DNA from: Massilia sp. R2A-15 | GTDB lineage: Bacteria > Pseudomonadota > Gammaproteobacteria > Burkholderiales > Burkholderiaceae_D | Assembly: GCF_030704305.1 (NCBI RefSeq) | Contig: NZ_CP131935.1 | Span: 1,860,001-1,924,000, forward strand | Length of the DNA: 64,000 bases | Reading direction: 5' to 3' | Part shown: in pieces, positions 47,204-55,722 of the stretch | Layout of the letters: every line of letters starts with the position of its first letter | Position numbering within the stretch: the stretch's first letter is position 1 | Notes under the pieces: model-generated | The model's database searches: none | Told to the model about the DNA's origin: nothing | The model's input: only the letters and a program-made list of their open reading frames with translations | Position numbers and translations under genes: made by a program

Positions 47204-48343
47204 ATGAAAGCACTTGTCTACAACGGCCCGCGCGATGTGCAGGTCAAGGAAATGCCCGACGCTAAGATCGAAAAGGCCACCGACGTACTGGTCCGCATCA
47301 CGACCACCAATATTTGCGGCTCCGACCTGCACATGTACGAAGGCCGCACCGACATGGAAGCCGGCCGCATCCTGGGCCACGAAAACCTCGGCGAGGTGAT
47401 CGAGATCGGCAAGGCGGTGGACAAGGTGAGGGTCGGCGACATGGTCTGCCTGCCCTTCAACATCGGCTGCGGCTTTTGCGCAAACTGCGAAAAGGGCCTG
47501 TCCGGGTACTGCCTGACCTGCAATCCCGGCAACGCCGGCGCGGCCTACGGCTTCGCCGGCATGGGGCCCTACAGCGGCGGCCAGGCCGAACTGCTGCGCG
47601 TGCCTTACGGCGACTACAACTGCCTGGTGCTGCCCGACGACGCCAGGGAAAAGGAGAACGATTACGTCATGCTGTCGGATATTTTTCCGACCGGGTTTCA
47701 CGCAACCGAGCTGGCGCGCGTGCAGGCGGGCGACTCGGTGGTGATCTACGGCGCCGGCCCGGTGGGATTGATGGCGGCGACGTCGGCCATGCTGCGCGGC
47801 GCCAGCCAGGTGTTCGTGGTCGATACCCACAAGGACCGCCTGAAGCTGGCCGAGAAGATCGGCGCGATCGCCATCGACGACACCGAAGGCGGCGGCGTCG
47901 AGCAGGTGCTGCACCTGACTGGCGGGCAGGGCGCCGACTGCGGCTGCGAATGCGTCGGCTACCAGTGCTGCAACATGCACGGCAAGGAAGTGCCGAACCT
48001 GACCATGAATAACCTGGTCAAGACGGTCAAGGCGACCGGCAACATCGGCGTGGTCGGCGTATTCGTGCCGGAGGATCCGAACGCGCAGGACGAGCTGGAA
48101 AAAGTGGGCAAGCTCGCCTTCGACTTCGGCAATTTCTGGTTCAAGGGCCAGCGCATCGCCACCGGGCAGGCCAACGTCAAGGCTTACAACCGCAGCCTGG
48201 GCAAGCTGATCCACGCGGGCAGGGCCAAGCCGTCGATGATCATCTCGCACGAACTCAAGCTCGAGCAGGCGCCCGAAGCGTACGAGAATTTCGACAAGCG
48301 CGCCAAGGGCTGGACCAAGGTGATTCTCAAGCCGGGCAAGTGA
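47204..48343 (+). CDS. fdhA: Glutathione-independent formaldehyde dehydrogenase-like zinc enzyme
   Basis: A 379-residue zinc-dependent alcohol-dehydrogenase-family protein. The catalytic zinc site is marked by TTTNICGSDLHMYEG and GHENLGEV, the structural zinc loop by GCGFCANCEKGLSGYC, and the NAD fold by GAGPVGLMAA. The insertion with CECVGYQCC and the overall length fit the FdhA group, which oxidises formaldehyde without glutathione. It stands alone, 204 bases from the divergent receiver gene. Symbol and substrate are by family resemblance only. Confidence 0.85.
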   Translation: MKALVYNGPRDVQVKEMPDAKIEKATDVLVRITTTNICGSDLHMYEGRTDMEAGRILGHENLGEVIEIGKAVDKVRVGDMVCLPFNIGCGFCANCEKGLSGYCLTCNPGNAGAAYGFAGMGPYSGGQAELLRVPYGDYNCLVLPDDAREKENDYVMLSDIFPTGFHATELARVQAGDSVVIYGAGPVGLMAATSAMLRGASQVFVVDTHKDRLKLAEKIGAIAIDDTEGGGVEQVLHLTGGQGADCGCECVGYQCCNMHGKEVPNLTMNNLVKTVKATGNIGVVGVFVPEDPNAQDELEKVGKLAFDFGNFWFKGQRIATGQANVKAYNRSLGKLIHAGRAKPSMIISHELKLEQAPEAYENFDKRAKGWTKVILKPGK

Positions 48344-48381
48344 GGGCGGCTTGCCGGCGTTCGGGCGTCAGCGGGCCCGCA

Positions 48382-48699
48382 CTAGCTGCCGGCGCGCTTC
48401 ATCGCCTCCGACTCCATCGCGGCGCTCTTGTCTTCCTGCGCTTCGATGAGGTCCCTGACGTCGTCCACCGACCCGCTGGCGCGCTCCGCGTCGCCGCACG
48501 TGCTGGTGCCAAGTGCGGCGGCGCCGACGTCTTCCTGTGAGGGCGGATTGAGCATGTCCGCCAGCATTGCGCTGATCTCGTGCTCGTCGACCGGAGCACC
48601 GCGGCGCTTCTGCCGATTAATGTAGTGCATCACCTCGGCGTTCTGCTCTTCCGTCAGGGGCAGCCCGCGAAACGTGCCCTGTGTGTCGTGTACAGCCAT
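48382..48699 (-). CDS. Small acidic protein, unknown function
   Basis: A 105-residue soluble protein. The start chosen is the ATG at 48699 with GTGGAGAAC in front; a TTG six codons earlier has no such site. It has an N-terminal segment GTFRGLPLTEEQNAEVMHYI, a basic patch NRQKRR, and a long acidic helical tail ending MESEAMKRAGS. There is no signal peptide, membrane segment or recognised domain. It is convergent with the formaldehyde dehydrogenase gene. Confidence 0.65.
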   Translation of the reverse strand: MAVHDTQGTFRGLPLTEEQNAEVMHYINRQKRRGAPVDEHEISAMLADMLNPPSQEDVGAAALGTSTCGDAERASGSVDDVRDLIEAQEDKSAAMESEAMKRAGS

Positions 48700-48787
48700 T
48701 TCGTTCTCCACGGCCAATCTGAACTTCAGAGGTTCATCGTGCGCCTATTTGGCCACCCGCACAAGCGCAGCCCGCCTATAATGCGCC

Positions 48788-49435
48788 ATGCCAATTACTC
48801 TCCTTCGGCTGGGTCCGATTGTTCTATGTGCAGTGCTGGCGGCCGCGAGCGCTTTCGCCGAAGCCGGCGCTCCCGCCCAGCAGCGCAAGCCGACAGCGGC
48901 CGAGCAGTCCTCCTTCGCCCGCTTCTTTCATCGCGCCTATCCGGAAGCGTCCGGGCCGCCTTCACTGTCCGCCACGCGAGCAGCGGGGGAGCGGCGCTGG
49001 CGCGTCGAATCGGCGCCATTCGAGCTGGCCGCGCCGCGTATGGCGGGCCCGCTGTGCACCGCCGACGTGGTGCAATTCACGCTGGACCCGCAGTGGCGCG
49101 CGTCGGCACCGTACCAGCAATCGTGGCTGGGCGCGCGGGACTGCGCATCGCAAGAGGGGCGCGTGCGGCGCGCGGCGGGATTGGCCGACCGCGACGTCAT
49201 CCGCCTGCTGCAGCGCCAGCAGAACGTGCTGGCGCGCGCCCGGCTGCTCATGGCAGGCAACAGCTACTGCGCCAAAGAGCGCTCGTCGCGGTTTTTCCTG
49301 GCGTCGATCCTGTCCCAGGACGGCAACAAGGCCAGCCTCGAATACCGCAGCGACCGGCCGGTCGTGCTGACGGTGGACGCGCGCCTGTCGGGCGCCGATT
49401 ACGATGTGTGGGCCGTGCGCTGCGCGTATCGCTGA
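48788..49435 (+). CDS. Secreted protein, unknown function
   Basis: A 215-residue protein with a signal peptide (LGPIVLCAVLAAASAFAEAG). The mature part has five cysteines, among them GPLCTADVVQF, ARDCASQEG, NSYCAKERSS and AVRCAYR, probably disulfide-linked. Two regions, PLCTADVVQFTLDPQW and YRSDRPVVLTVDARL, look like beta-structure. The family is not recognised. It converges on the lipoprotein hydrolase gene with 2 bases between the stops. Confidence 0.7.
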   Translation: MPITLLRLGPIVLCAVLAAASAFAEAGAPAQQRKPTAAEQSSFARFFHRAYPEASGPPSLSATRAAGERRWRVESAPFELAAPRMAGPLCTADVVQFTLDPQWRASAPYQQSWLGARDCASQEGRVRRAAGLADRDVIRLLQRQQNVLARARLLMAGNSYCAKERSSRFFLASILSQDGNKASLEYRSDRPVVLTVDARLSGADYDVWAVRCAYR

Positions 49436-49437
49436 CG

Positions 49438-50559
49438 TCACCTGGCAGGCTGGCGGCAATAGGCGGGACTGCGATTGCCGCAGCCGATCAGGCGATTGAC
49501 CTCGGGATTCTCGTCGTAGTGCAGGTGCGCGTGGTCGGGGCGCTCCAGCCATCCCAGGTAGCCCGGCGCGTTCGAGACGATCACGTCGATCACCGGGTAG
49601 GGCTGGGATCGTGCGTGCGGACTGCCCGCAAGCGTATAGGACAGCACGTCGCTGGGATCGCTGAACGCGACCACCAGCGGAGCCCTGACGCGAGCCCGTT
49701 CGGCGCCCGGACAGCCCTGGCGGCGCACCAGGTCGCCGATCGGATCGGCCGGGTAGCCGTCGCTCTCGCATGAGAACATCCTGGCCTGTTGCGAGGGAGT
49801 GTCCGCCAGCGCCAGGATCGGAATCTGGTTTGCCCGCATGAAGATCTGCGCCGTGTTGTTGAAGATGCGCTGGCCCTCCTGCGCCGTGGTGCGGTTCATC
49901 GCCATCTTGAAGATCGCATCGAACACCATCTTGCTCCCCAGGCTGTCGGCGATGAACAGGTTGTTCGCGTCCGGCGCCACGTTGAGCGCCTTCGCAATGA
50001 CCGCCTGCATCTGGCCGTTGATCGTGCCGCGCGACTTGCCCAGGTAGATGACGGCGTCGGCCAGGCAGTCGTCGAGCAGCCTGTCCTTGATCAGGCGGTT
50101 GATGCGGTAGCGCTGGTAGGGATAGCGCGGCTCCGCGCAGGCGCCCTGCGTGCGCTCGCTCTGGTCGTAGCACAACTGCTGCTTGAGCGGAGCCGTCGCC
50201 GGCGACCAGACGATCGCGCTCAGGTTGATTTCGCCGCGCTGGCCGATCGGCACGGTGCGCTGGAACAGCTGGATCGCGCTGCCGGGAACGGGGACCGGCG
50301 CAAGCCCGGCCTGCGTATCGGATTGCCCCATCCCTCGGAGGAAGGCGGTGGCGGTATCCTGCGCCCATTTCTCGTCGTGCGTGCACATGCCGTGGACCAG
50401 GATGACGTTGAGGCGGTGTTCGGCGTCGAGCAGTTCGGCGGCGCCGGGAAAGCTGGTCGAGCCGCCATCCTTGGCCGCGAACACCGGCGTCTTGTAGGCA
50501 GTGCTGCAGCCGAACAGCAGGGGAACGAGCAGGGACAGCAGGAATGCAACACGCATCAT
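49438..50559 (-). CDS. Lipoprotein with alpha/beta-hydrolase fold
   Basis: A 373-residue protein starting at the ATG behind CCGGAGGAC. The signal peptide ends in a lipobox (LVPLLFGCS), so it should be membrane-anchored. The oxyanion-loop motif VILVHGMCTHDEKW opens a hydrolase domain, and IADSLGSKMVF supplies a plausible nucleophile serine (A-D-S-L-G instead of G-x-S-x-G). A late histidine occurs in HAHLHYDE. Esterase or lipase activity is inferred; no substrate is indicated. Confidence 0.72.
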   Translation of the reverse strand: MMRVAFLLSLLVPLLFGCSTAYKTPVFAAKDGGSTSFPGAAELLDAEHRLNVILVHGMCTHDEKWAQDTATAFLRGMGQSDTQAGLAPVPVPGSAIQLFQRTVPIGQRGEINLSAIVWSPATAPLKQQLCYDQSERTQGACAEPRYPYQRYRINRLIKDRLLDDCLADAVIYLGKSRGTINGQMQAVIAKALNVAPDANNLFIADSLGSKMVFDAIFKMAMNRTTAQEGQRIFNNTAQIFMRANQIPILALADTPSQQARMFSCESDGYPADPIGDLVRRQGCPGAERARVRAPLVVAFSDPSDVLSYTLAGSPHARSQPYPVIDVIVSNAPGYLGWLERPDHAHLHYDENPEVNRLIGCGNRSPAYCRQPAR

Positions 50560-50636
50560 CGTCCTCCGGGGCAAGGTGCCTCAGTGTAGCGCGCCGGCAG
50601 CCGGCTGGGTGGGCGCCGGCTTGATCTACCTCGCCT

Positions 50637-52538
50637 CTACGGCTGATTCGGCCGCAAGGCCGCCTGCAAGTCGTCCATGCTGACCGGTTTGACGAGGTGG
50701 AAGTCGAATCCCGCCTCGCGCGTCTTGTCGCGGTCGTGCGGCGCGCCGTAGCCGGTGTGGGCGATCAGGCGCGTGGCCGCCAGCGCCGGCAGCTTGCGCA
50801 GGCGGCGCGCCAGTTCGCTGCCGTCCATGTCGGGCAGGCCGATGTCGAGGATCATCACGTCGGGCGCACGCGCCGCCGCCAGCGCAAGCGCGTCGGCGCC
50901 ATTGTGCGCGATGTCGACCGTGTGGCCCAGCGCGCACAGCAGGTCGCGCATCATTTCGGCCGAATCGACATTGTCGTCCACCAGGATGATCGACAGGGCC
51001 GACGCGCCGTTCGCCCCATCCTCCGGCGCGACCGCCTCCGCACCGGCCGGCCCCGCCATCAAAGGCAGGGCAATGGTGAACGCGCTGCCCATGCCGGCGC
51101 CGGCGCTGCTGGCGGTCAGCCGGCCGCCATGCAGCTCCACCAGCGTCGATACCAGTGACAGGCCGATTCCCAGTCCGTCATGCGCGCGGTCGGGCGCAAA
51201 CTCGCCTTGCGTGAACATGTCGAAGATGTGCGGAAGGTTGGCGGCGGCAATGCCGATGCCGTTGTCCTGCACCGTGATGTCGACCGTGGCGCCGTCTGCC
51301 ACCACTTCCACCACCAGCCGCACCTTGCCGTTCGGCGAGGTGAACTTGGCGGCGTTGTGCAGCAGGTTGCCGATCGACTGCGCCAGCCGCACCGCGTCGC
51401 CCCACACCCACAAGGCCTGCTGGGGCGCGACCACGTCGATGCTGTGATGGCGCGCCGCCAGCACCGGCGCCGCCGTCTCCAGCGCCACCTTCAGCACGTC
51501 CTGGAGCACCACCGGCTCCTGGCGCAAGGTCAGCTTGCCTTCCGAAATGCGCGCCACGTCGAGCAGGTCGTCCACCAGCCGGGTCAGGTGGTCGACCTGG
51601 CGCGAGATCACCGCGCGCGCCTTGGCATGGGCCGCCGCCATCTCGGGACCCTGGTGTTCCAGCAGTTCGACCGCGGTGCGGATCGGGGAGAGCGGGTTGC
51701 GCAGTTCGTGCGCCAGCGTGGCGAGGAAATCGTTCTTGTTTTCGTCGGCGGCGCGCAGGCGGCCTTCGAGCGCCTTGCGGCCCGAGATGTCGCTGGTGAT
51801 GCGCGCGATCCGGTACGGCTGGTCCATCGCGTCGCGCACCAGGAAGGCGCGGTCGCGCACCCAGCGCACGGCGCCGCCGGGCATCACGACGCGGTACTCT
51901 TCGTCGTAGGCGACGTGCTCGCGCACCTCGCGCCAGCGCTGCTCCAGCGCCGGCAGGTCGTCCGGATGCACGCTCGCCATCCACGCTTCGGGCGCCTCGG
52001 CCAAGGCGGCGCCCGCGCGGCCCCACATCGCATCGTAGGCGGCGCTGACATACAGCAGCGCGCCGTCGTGCAGCGAAAACATCCAGAACACGTCGCCGAT
52101 GTTTTCGGCCAGCTGGCGGAAGCGCTCTTCGCTGTTCTTCAGCTCGGCCTTGGTCTGCTGCAGGCGCAGCAGCGCGCGCACGTTGGCCACCAGTTCGTCG
52201 GCCTCGATCGGCGCGGCCAGGTAGCTGTCGGAGCCGCCTTCCAGACCGCGGATGCGGTCGTCGCGGCCGGTCAGCGCGGCCGACGTCTGCAGCACCAGCA
52301 CGTCGCAGGTGGCCGGATCGGCCTTGATGCGGCGGCACACCTCGATGCCGTTGATGTCCGGGAGCTTCACGTCCAGCAGCACCAGCGCCGGCATGCTGCG
52401 CGCCACCATCGCCAGCGCGTCGGTGCCGTTGGCCGCTTCCTCGACGCGAAATCCCGCGCCCAGCAGGATCCGCGTTTTCACGTAGCGGGCGCCGTCGTTG
52501 TCGTCGACGTTGAGGATCAGGATGTCTTGGTGGTTCAT
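50637..52538 (-). CDS. Hybrid sensor kinase REC-PAS-HisKA-HATPase-REC
   Basis: A 633-residue protein. REC1 spans 1-125 (D56 in LVLLDVKLPD, but AAP replaces the switch lysine), PAS about 135-255 (DVFWMFSLHDGALLYVSAAY), and HisKA has LAHELRNPLSP. The ATPase domain (NLLHNAAKF, DNGIGI, GLGIGLSLV) follows, then REC2 at 515-630 (ILDIGLPDMDG, normal lysine in HLVKPVS). No membrane segment is present, so it is cytosolic. It is the last gene of the stressosome operon, one base after the preceding kinase, and should receive the module's output. No DNA-binding partner is encoded nearby. Confidence 0.9.
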   Translation of the reverse strand: MNHQDILILNVDDNDGARYVKTRILLGAGFRVEEAANGTDALAMVARSMPALVLLDVKLPDINGIEVCRRIKADPATCDVLVLQTSAALTGRDDRIRGLEGGSDSYLAAPIEADELVANVRALLRLQQTKAELKNSEERFRQLAENIGDVFWMFSLHDGALLYVSAAYDAMWGRAGAALAEAPEAWMASVHPDDLPALEQRWREVREHVAYDEEYRVVMPGGAVRWVRDRAFLVRDAMDQPYRIARITSDISGRKALEGRLRAADENKNDFLATLAHELRNPLSPIRTAVELLEHQGPEMAAAHAKARAVISRQVDHLTRLVDDLLDVARISEGKLTLRQEPVVLQDVLKVALETAAPVLAARHHSIDVVAPQQALWVWGDAVRLAQSIGNLLHNAAKFTSPNGKVRLVVEVVADGATVDITVQDNGIGIAAANLPHIFDMFTQGEFAPDRAHDGLGIGLSLVSTLVELHGGRLTASSAGAGMGSAFTIALPLMAGPAGAEAVAPEDGANGASALSIILVDDNVDSAEMMRDLLCALGHTVDIAHNGADALALAAARAPDVMILDIGLPDMDGSELARRLRKLPALAATRLIAHTGYGAPHDRDKTREAGFDFHLVKPVSMDDLQAALRPNQP

Positions 52539-52539
52539 A

Positions 52540-53898
52540 TCATGCGGCCCGTTCGGGCTGGAGAGGATAACGGGGGAGAGTCAGGGTGAAGGCGGAGCCG
52601 GCGCCGGGCGTGCTGCGCACCTCGACCTGGCCGCCCAGCAGCGCGGCAAACTGGCGGCACAGCGGCAAACCGAGGCCGGTGCCCTTGGCGCCGCGCTGCA
52701 GCGGATGCTCGATCTGGCTGAACTCCTCGAAGATCAGCTGAAGGTGCTCGGAACTGATACCGATTCCGGTGTCGGACACTTCAAACTGTATCATGTCCGG
52801 CTCCGCCTGCGGCGCCAGCTGCACCACCACCTGGCCGGCCTCGGTGAACTTGAGCGCGTTGGAGACGAAGTTGCGCAGGATTTGCGCGACCTTGCTTTCG
52901 TCCGATTCGAACGATTCCGGCGGATCGGGCGCGATGAACACCAGTTCGACCGCGGGATTTTGCGCCAGTGGCCGCAGCACGCCCTTGAGCGAGGCGAACA
53001 GGTCGCCGACGTCGATCGGCGCGCTGGTAATCTGCACCTTGCCCGACTCGATCTTGGCCAGGTCGAGCAGGTCGTTGACCAGGTTCGACAGGTCGTTGGC
53101 GGCGCCCGCGATGAACCTGACCTGGCGTTCCTGTTCCACCGACAGGTCGCCGTCCATCCGGTCCAGCAGCAGCTGGGCCAGCGCGCGGATCGACGACAGC
53201 GGCGTGCGCAGTTCGTGGCTGGTGTTCGACAGGAAGCGCGACTTCATTTCGTCGGCCTTGCGAATGCGCTCGGCCTTTTCTTCGATCTCGGCGTACAGCG
53301 CGACCACGCCGCGGTTGGTGTCTTCCAGTTCGCGCGTGAGCGCCAGCAGGTCGTCCTGGCGCTCGCGCAGTTCGGCCAGCGCGGCCGCCAGTTCCTGGTT
53401 CTGCTGCTGCACTTCGGAGAAGCTGCTCGGCTCGGGGCTGGCGGCCAGGTGGGCGCCAAGCTGGACCAGGTGCGCCTGGTCGATGCGCTGGCTGGTGTGC
53501 AGCGTTTTTCGCATCGACACCGTCAGGGCGTGGTCGGTGTGGTAGCTGACCTCGCAGCCGTCCATCAGCCGGCGCGCGGTGATGATGGCGGTGTCGAATT
53601 CGCGCCCGGCCGCATCCGGCTCGAACGCGCTCGGCGCTACCCGTTCGGCGCCGCCGTTGTCGCGGATCGTCACCAACAGGCTGCGCTGGCGGGCATCCTG
53701 TTCCAGCGCGAATACCGCACGCCCGCCGTACACGCGGCGGCACACGCAGCGCGCCAGCTCGGACACCGCGGTGGCGATGCGCACCTGTTCCTGCTGGCCG
53801 AAGCCGAGCATTCCCGAAACCTGGCGAGCGCGCTGGCGGACCGTGACCACGTCCTGCGGACCTTCGATGCCCTGGTTCAGGATGCGCGTGCTATCCAT
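52540..53898 (-). CDS. Histidine kinase with a degenerate RsbT-like N-terminal domain
   Basis: A 452-residue cytosolic protein. Residues 15-135 look like an RsbT/RsbW-type ATPase fold (IATAVSELAR...), then a coiled coil (about 160-215) leads to HisKA (NTSHELRTPLSS) and an ATPase domain (NFVSNALKFTE, DTGIGI, GTGLGLPLCRQFA). In the N-terminal domain the Mg-binding Asn of the N-box is Cys51 (SELARC against SELARN in the operon's RsbT-like protein), and the G-box is RDNGGAE. That domain is therefore probably not an active kinase and may serve to dock on the stressosome. The start overlaps the upstream stop (TGATG). Confidence 0.88.
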   Translation of the reverse strand: MDSTRILNQGIEGPQDVVTVRQRARQVSGMLGFGQQEQVRIATAVSELARCVCRRVYGGRAVFALEQDARQRSLLVTIRDNGGAERVAPSAFEPDAAGREFDTAIITARRLMDGCEVSYHTDHALTVSMRKTLHTSQRIDQAHLVQLGAHLAASPEPSSFSEVQQQNQELAAALAELRERQDDLLALTRELEDTNRGVVALYAEIEEKAERIRKADEMKSRFLSNTSHELRTPLSSIRALAQLLLDRMDGDLSVEQERQVRFIAGAANDLSNLVNDLLDLAKIESGKVQITSAPIDVGDLFASLKGVLRPLAQNPAVELVFIAPDPPESFESDESKVAQILRNFVSNALKFTEAGQVVVQLAPQAEPDMIQFEVSDTGIGISSEHLQLIFEEFSQIEHPLQRGAKGTGLGLPLCRQFAALLGGQVEVRSTPGAGSAFTLTLPRYPLQPERAA

Positions 53899-54929
53899 CA
53901 GGGCCGCCCCAGGTAACGCACCACCAGCACGCTGGCGTCGTCGCGCGCGCGGCCGAAGTCGCGCAGCAGCACGGCGGCGATCAGGGCCGGATTGCAGACC
54001 GACAGTCCGGGATACTGTCCCAGGTCCCAGCTGGTTGACAGACCGTCCGAATGCATGATGATCAGCGAGCCGGGCGGGCAGGCGTGATCGAATTGCTGCA
54101 CCTTGCGCATGTTATGGCCGACGATGCCGTTGTGCGACACCATCTGCTTGCGCGCGGTGCCGTCGATGACGCAGGCGGCGATGTTGCCGATGCCGGCAAA
54201 GCGCAGCTTGTCGGCGCCGAATTCGAGCTGGGCGACGGCCAGCGCAGCGCCGCGGGTGGCGCGCAGCGCGAGGTGGCAGTTGTCCACCTGCGCGCCGGGC
54301 GCCAGGTTGGGGCGCGCGGCCATCGCGGTCAGCGCCGCATGGGCCGCGACCGCGGCGTCGGCGCCGTGTCCGAGGCCGTCGATCGCCATCAGCGACAGGG
54401 CGCCGTGGCTGCACGCCATGCCCCAGGCGTCGCCGCACTGGTCTTCGCCGGCGATCGGCACGGTCAGGGCGCCGAAGGTGAACGGCGGGTAGGGCGCGGG
54501 CGGCGGCGCGCCGTTCCACAGGCGCATGAAGAAGGCGGCGCCCTTGTCGCGCGGCGCATAGGCGTCGAATTCATCGGCCAGCCGGCGCATCGCCCCGAGC
54601 CCGGTGCCGGCGGTGCCGACGCTCGAGACGCCGTCGCGCAGCGCGAGAGCCAGGTTGCCGATCCCCGGCCCGGCGTCGAGCGCCACCACGTCGATGCCGC
54701 GGTGGGCGCCGCTGCGCGCTTCGGAGAGGAAGATGCGTCCTTCCACCGCGTGCTTGAGGATATTGGTGGCCGCCTCGCTGATCAGCAGCGCCAGGCGCCC
54801 GGCGCCGACGTCGCCAAAGCCGATGGCGTCGGCCATGCTCTGGCCGGCCCGGCGTGCCGCCGCGATGTCGCTGGCGTGGGTGATCGCTATCGTGTGATGC
54901 GGCCGCAGCGAGGTGGTCAGCGCTTCCAT
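53898..54929 (-). CDS. RsbX-like PP2C/SpoIIE phosphatase with an RsbT-like domain
   Basis: A 343-residue protein. Residues 15-140 are an RsbT/RsbW-type ATPase domain with intact N-box (ISEAATNILKHA, N56) and DAGPGI. Residues 150-343 are a SpoIIE/PP2C phosphatase (GDAWGM, AIDGLGHGAD, IMHSDGLSTSW, RARDDASVLVV) with the metal-binding aspartates. By analogy with Bacillus RsbX, which lacks the first domain, the phosphatase should reset phosphorylated RsbR/RsbS-like proteins. It overlaps the RsbT-like gene by 13 bases and the kinase gene by one. Confidence 0.88.
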   Translation of the reverse strand: MEALTTSLRPHHTIAITHASDIAAARRAGQSMADAIGFGDVGAGRLALLISEAATNILKHAVEGRIFLSEARSGAHRGIDVVALDAGPGIGNLALALRDGVSSVGTAGTGLGAMRRLADEFDAYAPRDKGAAFFMRLWNGAPPPAPYPPFTFGALTVPIAGEDQCGDAWGMACSHGALSLMAIDGLGHGADAAVAAHAALTAMAARPNLAPGAQVDNCHLALRATRGAALAVAQLEFGADKLRFAGIGNIAACVIDGTARKQMVSHNGIVGHNMRKVQQFDHACPPGSLIIMHSDGLSTSWDLGQYPGLSVCNPALIAAVLLRDFGRARDDASVLVVRYLGRP

Positions 54930-55363
54930 TTGACCACCGACACGACCGTGCCCTCGCCCTGACGCGTGTCGATCGCGAATTCGTCCACCAGGCGCTTGGC
55001 GCCGGACAGGCCCAGACCCAGGCCGCCGCCGGTGGTGTAGCCGTCGGTCAGCGCCAGCGCCAGGTCGGGGATGCCGGGGCCGTCGTCGGCGAACATCAGC
55101 TGCACGCCGTGCCGCACGCCGTCGGACAGGCACAGCACCTGCACCTCGCCGCCGCCGCCGTACTTGATGGTATTGCGCGCCAGCTCGCTCGCGGCCGTCA
55201 CCAGCTTGGTCTGGTCCACCAGGCTCAGTTTGATCTCGACGGCGCGCTCGCGCACCGTGCGGCGCAGGGCCACGACATGCTCGTCGCTCACCAGCGGCAG
55301 CACGGCTTGTGCCACCGTTGTCTTTGCGGGCGTTAGCAGGTCCGAGGTGAAGCGAACGCTCAT
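54917..55363 (-). CDS. rsbT: RsbT-like serine/threonine kinase
   Basis: A 148-residue GHKL-type kinase with intact N-box (AASELARNTIKYGGGG, N64), G1-box (ADDGPGIPD) and G2-box (GGGLGLGLSGAKRLVDEF). In known stressosomes RsbT is held on the RsbR/RsbS complex, phosphorylates both on stress and is then released to switch on its partner. The start overlaps the RsbS-like stop (ATGA). In Bacillus the partner is RsbU; here the downstream genes are an RsbX-like phosphatase and two histidine kinases, so the target is probably different. Confidence 0.9.
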   Translation of the reverse strand: MSVRFTSDLLTPAKTTVAQAVLPLVSDEHVVALRRTVRERAVEIKLSLVDQTKLVTAASELARNTIKYGGGGEVQVLCLSDGVRHGVQLMFADDGPGIPDLALALTDGYTTGGGLGLGLSGAKRLVDEFAIDTRQGEGTVVSVVKWKR

Positions 55364-55719
55364 CGCGGGTAGGTCTTTCCGAGTATGGCCATGCCGCGTT
55401 CGACGTTCAAAGCGGTCTTCACGCCCGGCAGCGTGAGGCCCAGTTCGACCAGGGTGATCGCGACCGCCGGCTGCATGCCGACCAGCACCGTCTGGGCGTC
55501 GAGCACGCGCGCCATCGAGGCGGTGTTGCTGATCATGCGGCCGATGAAGGAATCGACCAGGTCGAGCGCCGAGATGTCGATCAGCACGCCCTTGGCCTCG
55601 TCGCGCACGATGCGGTCGGTCAGGTCGTCCTGCAAGGTCATCGCCAGGCGGTCATGCATGTCGACCTGGATCGTCACCAGCAGCAGGTTGCCGATGCGCA
55701 GAATGGGGATGCGTTCCAT
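55360..55719 (-). CDS. rsbS: RsbS-like STAS protein
   Basis: A 119-residue single STAS domain. The phosphorylation serine matches RsbS: S57 in DISALDLVDSFIGRM, followed by VGMQPAVAITLVELG and TALNVERGM. It would form the scaffold core together with the RsbR-like protein and bind the kinase. It begins 3 bases after the RsbR-like stop and overlaps the RsbT-like gene by 4 bases. The length is usual for RsbS. Confidence 0.92.
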   Translation of the reverse strand: MERIPILRIGNLLLVTIQVDMHDRLAMTLQDDLTDRIVRDEAKGVLIDISALDLVDSFIGRMISNTASMARVLDAQTVLVGMQPAVAITLVELGLTLPGVKTALNVERGMAILGKTYPR

Positions 55720-55722
55720 GGC

